Both the position numbers and the translations under genes were made by a program. DNA of 64,000 nucleotides from Dyadobacter chenwenxiniae (lineage in GTDB: Bacteria > Bacteroidota > Bacteroidia > Cytophagales > Spirosomataceae): positions 3,534,001 through 3,598,000 of the forward strand of contig NZ_CP094997.1 in assembly GCF_022869785.1 (NCBI RefSeq), in the 5' to 3' direction. Below the pieces are notes generated by a model, which ran no database searches, was not told where the DNA came from, and saw only the letters and a program-made list of their open reading frames with translations. Positions 59,520 through 64,000 of this stretch are shown here, piece after piece (position 1 is the stretch's first letter; the number at the start of each line of letters is the position of its first letter).

Positions 59520-60089
59520 TTAACGGATGTTTTTTCTTATTCTACTTAAAGACTGCTGTGTAATTCCTATATAAGAAGCGATATGAGAAAGCGGGATACG
59601 AGTGACAAGGCCAGGAAAATGTTCGATAAATGATAAATATCGGGTGGTTGCATCCTCTGAAACCAGGGGGCTCCTCCTTTCTATCGTTTTCAACAAACAA
59701 TTTTTTAATATCAGACCTGTAATAGCGTCCCAGCCAACAATAGTATTTCCAATCTCGTCCCAATCTTTCTTTGAAAAAACAAGCAATTTACAATCGGTAA
59801 CTGCCTGTATATACTCGGAAGCCACTACTTGTGCCTCAAATCTTTGTTGGTCCGAAACAAAATTATTCTCGTCAATGAAGTATTGCGTGATTTCTTCACC
59901 TTTGTTATTATAATAGCAAAAACGAACGACCCCTTCGAGAAGAAATCCAACCTGCCTTGGGATCTTTCCGGCTTCTGAAAAATAGTCCTCCTTATGAAGT
60001 TCCAGCGTCTTTGCTTTGCCAACAATGAAATCTGTTTGCTGCTTATTCAGATTTCCAAACTGTAATATATAATTAATGAATTCTTCCAT
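59520..60089 (-). CDS. Crp/Fnr-family transcriptional regulator
   Basis: The 189-residue protein has a beta-roll sensor part (HKEDYFSEAGKIPRQVGFLL, EGVVRFCYYNNKGEEITQYF) and a C-terminal winged helix (RYLSFIEHFPGLVTRIPLSH, IASYIGITQQSLSRIRKNI). Ligand-contact residues of true CAP are not seen. It probably binds the two matched palindromic sites at 60122 (33 bases upstream of its own start) and 59495 (upstream of the SDR gene), giving autoregulation and control of the SDR. Confidence 0.92.
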   Translation of the reverse strand: MEEFINYILQFGNLNKQQTDFIVGKAKTLELHKEDYFSEAGKIPRQVGFLLEGVVRFCYYNNKGEEITQYFIDENNFVSDQQRFEAQVVASEYIQAVTDCKLLVFSKKDWDEIGNTIVGWDAITGLILKNCLLKTIERRSPLVSEDATTRYLSFIEHFPGLVTRIPLSHIASYIGITQQSLSRIRKNIR

Positions 60090-60121
60090 ACATTAAATTT
60101 CGACTTGGTTGGGGACAGTTC

Positions 60122-60140
60122 ATTTACCATTTGGTAAAAA
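60122..60140. promoter_or_regulatory. Putative operator upstream of the Crp/Fnr gene
   Basis: The sequence ATTTACCATTTGGTAAAAA contains the perfect palindrome TTTACC-ATTT-GGTAAA. It lies 33 bases upstream of the regulator start and matches the site before the SDR gene. The rest of 60141-60377 holds no gene. Confidence 0.6.
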
Positions 60141-60377
60141 AATTTTGATTTTTACTTCACAGGAAATGATCCGTACGAAACAACGAACATCGAGCATGTT
60201 GATTTTACGTCCACTTCCCCTGTGGAAATTAATTAGATTATTTTTTGACCTGATTGCATTCCCTGTAAGAGAAATATGCCTGTCCTAAATTTGCCGGACA
60301 AATCTGGAATATACACGCTAGTCAAACGCAAATCGCCGACCCGAAAACGATTATACTAAAAAAAAAAGCAAAAAGAC

Positions 60378-60408
60378 TTGTAGGCGTTTAGGTAATTTTC
60401 TAAATTTG
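60378..60408 (+). promoter_or_regulatory. Bacteroidota-type promoter of the ArsR-like gene
   Basis: A TTG (60378-60380) is followed after 20 bases by TAAATTTG (60401-60408), an exact match to TAnnTTTG. The ATG is only 4 bases beyond the box, so transcription would start at or near the start codon, giving a leaderless or nearly leaderless message. Confidence 0.55.
60388..60407. promoter_or_regulatory. Putative ArsR-type operator, copy 1
   Basis: TTAGGTAATTTTCTAAATTT overlaps the -7 box of the ArsR-like gene. The reverse complement of 60732-60751 (TTAGGTAAATATCTAAGTTT) is identical at 17 of 20 positions. Its position fits direct repression. Confidence 0.55.
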
Positions 60409-60412
60409 TATC

Positions 60413-60718
60413 ATGGTTCTATTAGAAGTCATTAAGGCATTATCAAATCAGACCCGGCTAAACATTCTAGAATGGTTAAAAGAGCCTTTTACGCACTTTC
60501 CTGCCGAAGAGCTAGCCGACTATTCGCCAGAGTTAGGCGTATGTGTTTCTGATATTGCAAAAAAAGCAGGGATGTCTGTCCCTACCGTTTCTGTTTATTT
60601 AAAAGCAATGTCGACCGCCAGTATTTTAACCGCCACAAGAAAGGATCAGTGGACATATTACAAGAGGAATGAACAATCAATCCAAAATTTGGCGAAGCAC
60701 ATAAAAGAGAATTTATAA
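60413..60718 (+). CDS. ArsR-family winged-helix repressor
   Basis: At 101 residues it is a single winged helix: VIKALSNQTRLNILEWL at the start (the ArsR entry helix) and VCVSDIAKKAGMSVPTVSVY as the recognition helix. It continues as LKAMSTASILTATRKDQWTY with the wing. No Cys pair for metal sensing is seen at the classical ELCVCDL position; a single Cys occurs in GVCVSDIAK. It probably represses itself and the downstream MDR gene, 48 bases away, through the two matched sites at 60388 and 60732. Confidence 0.9.
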   Translation: MVLLEVIKALSNQTRLNILEWLKEPFTHFPAEELADYSPELGVCVSDIAKKAGMSVPTVSVYLKAMSTASILTATRKDQWTYYKRNEQSIQNLAKHIKENL

Positions 60719-60731
60719 TTTTTTTGACAAG

Positions 60732-60751
60732 AAACTTAGATATTTACCTAA
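60732..60751. promoter_or_regulatory. Putative ArsR-type operator, copy 2 (inverted)
   Basis: On the minus strand it reads TTAGGTAAATATCTAAGTTT, matching the site in the ArsR-like promoter. It lies 15 bases upstream of the MDR start, inside the gap between the two genes. Its centre is a near-palindrome (TTAG...CTAA). Confidence 0.5.
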
Positions 60752-60766
60752 TTAACTAAAAGCAAA

Positions 60767-61735
60767 ATGAAAGCAGCAATCTTAAAGGAGTTCGGCCCTG
60801 CCGAAAATTTCGAAATTGTAGACGTGCCGATGCCAAAACCAGGTTTCAGAGAAGTTTTGGTCAAAGTGTTTGCAACATCTGTGAACCCTTTGGACTACCA
60901 GGTCCGCCGTGGAGATTATAAAAATGAATTGTCCTTACCTGTCATAACAGGTCACGATGTCTCCGGTGAAATTGTAGAAGTCGGTCAGGGTGTAGAAAAT
61001 TTCAAGATCGGTGACCAGGTATATTATACCCCTGAGATCTTTAAGGGCCAGGGAAGCTATGCGCAGTATCACTGCGCCCATGAGTCTATCATTGCATTAA
61101 AACCAAAAAACCTAAGCCATCTCGAAGCTGCAACGCTTCCCTTAGCAGCGGGCACGGCTTGGGAAATGCTGGTTACCAGGGCACAGCTAAAGATCAATCA
61201 ATCCATCTTGATCCATGGTGGTGCCGGTGGCGTAGGAATACCGACCATTCAGATTGCCAAGGCAATGGGAGCGATCGTTTTCACCACAGCTAGGAAAGTC
61301 CACCACCGATTTCTGCTTGAATTAGGAGCTGATCATGTGATCGACTATGAAAATGAAAACTACATCGACGCTATTCAGCAACTTACTGGTGGTAAGGGGG
61401 TTGATGTCATTATTGACACCCTTGGAGGTAATACACTTTCTGATAGCGGGCTGATCCTTAGCCAGATGGGGCAGGTAGTTACAGTGGTCGACATTGAAAA
61501 ACCTCAAAACCTGATTCACGCCTGGGGGAAAAATGCGACCTATCATTTTGTCTTTACCCGCCAAAACCGAAATAAATTGGATGAAATAACGAAACTGGTA
61601 GAAACCAACAAGTTAAAACCTGTTCTTAACAAGGTCTTTTCGTTGTCGGAGATGAGTAAAGCGCATAGTTTGCTGGAAAACAAAACCGGAGATAAAAACT
61701 TCTACGGCAAGATCGGAATCGAGATCGACAAATAA
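60767..61735 (+). CDS. Zinc-free medium-chain dehydrogenase (quinone oxidoreductase-like)
   Basis: At 322 residues it belongs to the MDR superfamily. VNPLDYQVRRGDYKNELSLP and GHDVSGEIVEVGQGVENFKI form the N-terminal catalytic domain, LPLAAGTAWEMLVTRAQLKI the hinge, and ILIHGGAGGVGIPTIQIAKA the NAD(P)-binding motif. Zinc ligands are absent, as in quinone reductases. It probably reduces quinones or enones under the control of the ArsR-like repressor upstream. Only 48 bases separate the two genes. Confidence 0.92.
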   Translation: MKAAILKEFGPAENFEIVDVPMPKPGFREVLVKVFATSVNPLDYQVRRGDYKNELSLPVITGHDVSGEIVEVGQGVENFKIGDQVYYTPEIFKGQGSYAQYHCAHESIIALKPKNLSHLEAATLPLAAGTAWEMLVTRAQLKINQSILIHGGAGGVGIPTIQIAKAMGAIVFTTARKVHHRFLLELGADHVIDYENENYIDAIQQLTGGKGVDVIIDTLGGNTLSDSGLILSQMGQVVTVVDIEKPQNLIHAWGKNATYHFVFTRQNRNKLDEITKLVETNKLKPVLNKVFSLSEMSKAHSLLENKTGDKNFYGKIGIEIDK

Positions 61736-62060
61736 ATGACTCGATTTCAATCGGATGCTACTTGCGAGATATGGGATAGCTTCAAGAGTATCTCGCAAGA
61801 CATGTATGTACTATAGTATAAACAAGCTTCGATAAGCTCATCGAACAAAAATCACATTGCCTTTTTTAGCTTGTTCAAAATTCAGCAGGCTTTACGGTTA
61901 CTTTTTAATATGACAGAATATGGATGTCAGCTTCCTTAATGCCAAACCCATGTTACTTCTATTGATTGTCTACATCAATGTGAAGGAACGGACCGCTTTC
62001 TTGTTTAGTTTGCTGCTATTTTGTTGAGTCTGTTGTTATCTGGAAAGGTTGGTACATTCA
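61736..62060. other. Intergenic region with an 11-bp inverted repeat
   Basis: No gene is seen. It holds perfect arms CTTGCGAGATA / TATCTCGCAAG (61761-61771, 61789-61799) with a 17-base loop, and TTCGAT-N6-ATCGAA near 61829. Either could end the MDR transcript; neither has a clear T-tract. Confidence 0.45.
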
Positions 62061-62813
62061 CTAGAACTTGGCGAACATGTCCATGAACTCCTGACGGCGC
62101 GAGCGTGAAATACCGATAGCCATATCGTTATCCATTACGACGTAGCCGCCGTCCCCGCGCACAAACTTCTTGATCCGGTTCAGGTTAATCAGATAAGAAT
62201 TATGTACCCTGAAAAAGTCAGGGCCGTTTAGTGCTTCATCGATATCCTTGAGCACCTTTGAAACCACAATTTTTTTCCCGCCTGACAGGACCACCGTGGT
62301 GTAATTGCTTTCCGCTTCGCAATAGATGATATCCTGTGTAGTGGCAAAAATCAGCCCCTCCGCCGTCGTAAGGGCAATGCGCATCGGGGTCGGTTTCATT
62401 TGCCTTACGCTCTGGAAAAGCAGCTCAATCTGTTCTTTGGAGGGAACTGTTTTCTTGTTTTCCATCCGCCTGACCGTTTCTTTCAGATCGTCGGGGTCGA
62501 CCGGTTTTAATAAATAGTTCAATGCGCTGTACTTGAATGCTTTAATAGCAAACTTGTCATACGCTGTGGTAAAAACCACATCAAAGAAAAGTTTATCGAA
62601 TTGTTCGAGCATATCAAAACCGTTCATCCTGGGCATCTCAATATCCAGAAAAACCACATCGGGCCGGTGCGCGTGGATTGCCGCAATACCTTTCTCTGCC
62701 GAATTGCACATGGCAGAAATGGAGACGGTGGGTGCGTACATTTTCAAAAGCCACTCCATCATTTCGAGGCAATTGTTTTCATCGTCAATAATGACACATT
62801 TTATAGTTTCCAT
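62061..62813 (-). CDS. LytTR-family response regulator
   Basis: The 250-residue protein has a receiver (about 4-120: acidic pocket IDDEN near 9-13, phosphoacceptor Asp57 in VFLDIEMPRM, FTTAYD and LLKPVD) and a LytTR DNA-binding domain (about 145-250: DIIYCEAESNYTTVVLSGGK, FFRVHNSYLINLNRIKKFV). It pairs with the LytS-type sensor gene that starts to the right and ends 46 bases upstream, the normal order for such Bacteroidota two-component systems. Confidence 0.95.
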   Translation of the reverse strand: METIKCVIIDDENNCLEMMEWLLKMYAPTVSISAMCNSAEKGIAAIHAHRPDVVFLDIEMPRMNGFDMLEQFDKLFFDVVFTTAYDKFAIKAFKYSALNYLLKPVDPDDLKETVRRMENKKTVPSKEQIELLFQSVRQMKPTPMRIALTTAEGLIFATTQDIIYCEAESNYTTVVLSGGKKIVVSKVLKDIDEALNGPDFFRVHNSYLINLNRIKKFVRGDGGYVVMDNDMAIGISRSRRQEFMDMFAKF

Positions 62814-62859
62814 ATTTCAGGCAGCTGATATTAAAGTTTGATACTCCATTTATTACCAC

Positions 62860-64000
62860 TTAAACCGGAATCCTGATAATGACCTGGGTCCCGGACGCCT
62901 CGTTGTTTTGGTCCATGAGGTCGATGATTTCTACACTGGCGCTGGTTTGGGCATATTGGTTCAGGATGGCAATCCTGTCCTCGGTGAGTTTCATTCCCAT
63001 AGATTTCTTACTTGTTGCCGACTTGCTTTTAAATTCACGCGCTTTTTCACGCCCCACGCCATTATCTTCGACGACGCACTGCAGCACGTTCTCTTCCAGC
63101 ATACTGATCTTTATCAGGAGCTTACCATTGGTTTCCTGATGCAGCAGACCATGCCAAATCGCATTTTCGACATAGGGCTGAATGATGAGTGAAGGCACTT
63201 CGATTGAATCTGCAAAAACATTATCGGCAAGGAATATTTCGCAGCTGAATTTATTGTCAAAACGAATTCCTTCCATTTCAATGTACAGCCGCAATGCTTC
63301 CAGTTCATTGGAAAGCAGCACTTTTTTACTGTTTGAATTCTCAAGAATGAGCCTGATCAGCTTTGAAAACCTGGTCAGATAAAGAGAGGCGGTCGCATTA
63401 TCGCTTTTCACGATATAACGGTTAATCGAATTAAGGCAATTGAAAATAAAATGCGGGTTCATTTGCGCACGCAATGCTCTCATCTCAATCTCTGAAACAC
63501 GTTCGCGCATGGTGATTTGCTGTCGGATAGCCCGGATCCGGCCCCGGAATATGACATACCCGATCCCGCCGGTGACCAGTATACCCAAGCCTATGAACCA
63601 GGCACGTTTCCAGATCGGAGGTAAAATCACAAAAGAGAAAGGGTTCGAGGTTTCATCCCAATTTACGCCGTCCAGACTGGCCGCCACCGTGAAAGTGTAA
63701 TTGCCGGATGAGAGTGAAGAAAAACGAACCTTGTTGTTCCGTCCGTTTAACGACCAGTTGCTGTCCAGCCCGATCATCCGGTACCGGTAAGTCAGCTTTT
63801 GAGGATTTCGGTAATAAGTGGTCAGGTATTGAAATTCAACCGAGTTTTCTTGCCAGTTCAATTCCATAGGGGCAGGCCGCAGCAGATACATGGTATCGTC
63901 CTGATTAACCTTGACGTTGGAAATGCTTACGTTCAGTTTCTCCTTTATTGGTTTGATCTCCTCCGGTTTGAAGTAATTCAACCCGTTGAATCCCCCGAGA
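62860..64000 (-). CDS. Sensor histidine kinase with Y_Y_Y domain and LytS-type kinase core (partial, 5' end off window)
   Basis: The frame is open through the right edge (upstream codons read GFNGLNYFKPEEIKP), so this is the C-terminal part of a longer sensor. A beta-propeller of the Reg_prop kind is expected outside the window. Seen are a Y_Y_Y domain (YRYRMIGLDSNWSLNGRNNK ... YTFTVAASLDGVNW), one TM (WFIGLGILVTGGIGYVIF) and a His_kinase domain: LRAQMNPHFIFNCLNSI (phospho-His), LILENSNSKKVLLSNELEA and LIIQPYVENAIWHGL. It should signal to the LytTR regulator immediately downstream. Confidence 0.93.
   Translation of the reverse strand, partial: LGGFNGLNYFKPEEIKPIKEKLNVSISNVKVNQDDTMYLLRPAPMELNWQENSVEFQYLTTYYRNPQKLTYRYRMIGLDSNWSLNGRNNKVRFSSLSSGNYTFTVAASLDGVNWDETSNPFSFVILPPIWKRAWFIGLGILVTGGIGYVIFRGRIRAIRQQITMRERVSEIEMRALRAQMNPHFIFNCLNSINRYIVKSDNATASLYLTRFSKLIRLILENSNSKKVLLSNELEALRLYIEMEGIRFDNKFSCEIFLADNVFADSIEVPSLIIQPYVENAIWHGLLHQETNGKLLIKISMLEENVLQCVVEDNGVGREKAREFKSKSATSKKSMGMKLTEDRIAILNQYAQTSASVEIIDLMDQNNEASGTQVIIRIPV

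Noticed and set aside
1..64000. CRISPR arrays, tRNA and rRNA genes
   Set aside because: No regularly spaced repeats, no tRNA cloverleaf and no rRNA-like sequence was noticed on either strand.

Overview
The window looks like the chromosome of a Bacteroidota bacterium, most likely a Cytophagales/Spirosomaceae member close to Dyadobacter (inferred from remembered family composition, not from a search). Supporting signs are moderate GC, few Shine-Dalgarno sites, TAnnTTTG-type promoter boxes, LytTR and Y_Y_Y/LytS-type signalling proteins, ECF sigma/anti-sigma pairs, many SPII lipoproteins and a PorT-like outer-membrane barrel. I saw no rRNA, tRNA or CRISPR array.

Region 1 (1-2.1 kb) is a decayed defence-type island: the 3' end of a gene with a nuclease-like tail, an HsdM-like C-terminal scrap, a frameshifted MNT-HEPN gene and another 3' scrap followed by a good terminator. 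Region 2 (2.25-14.4 kb) is a minus-strand redox operon: Dyp-type peroxidase, a dead gene, a membrane protein, an amidohydrolase, a GMC oxidoreductase fused to a DUF1080 domain, an animal-type haem peroxidase, an unrecognised 782-residue protein and an FAD oxidoreductase. Region 3 (14.8-22.8 kb) holds a NarL-type regulator, a lone receiver paralogue, a proline-rich orphan, a TPR histidine kinase and a 1332-residue membrane sensor with a degenerate NTPase-like tail. Three copies of an 18-bp palindrome (ATCCT-N8-AGGAT) lie in its intergenic gaps and upstream of the redox operon, suggesting one regulon. Region 4 (22.8-27.6 kb) is scarred accessory DNA: a broken histidine kinase, a glycosyltransferase, a polytopic membrane protein, an ardA scrap and a gap-free 342-bp repeat of the 3' end of the large sensor gene.

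Region 5 (27.6-53.4 kb) is the most unusual part. It has two ECF sigma/anti-sigma(TPR) modules, one papain-like protease and its catalytically dead paralogue, a secreted caspase-like protein and a TPR-CHAT protein. Between these lies a long minus-strand operon (36.1-48.8 kb) encoding an outer-membrane barrel, lipoproteins, a vWA lipoprotein, a four-TM protein, a tubulin/FtsZ-like GTPase, a giant protein with an actin/Hsp70 ATPase fold, a DnaK-like Hsp70, a tail-anchored scaffold with IPGE repeats and a small membrane protein. An OmpA-like lipoprotein gene converges on its 3' end. I read this as an envelope-associated tubulin/Hsp70/vWA machine with protease effectors and dedicated sigma factors; the link between parts is inference.

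Region 6 (53.6-64 kb) is ordinary: a decayed alginate-export-type porin, GNAT and Fe-S proteins, two Crp/Fnr regulators, isochorismatase-like, LLM, YceI, SDR and MDR enzymes, an ArsR-type regulator and a LytTR two-component system running off the right edge. Two local regulators here have visible matched operator pairs.
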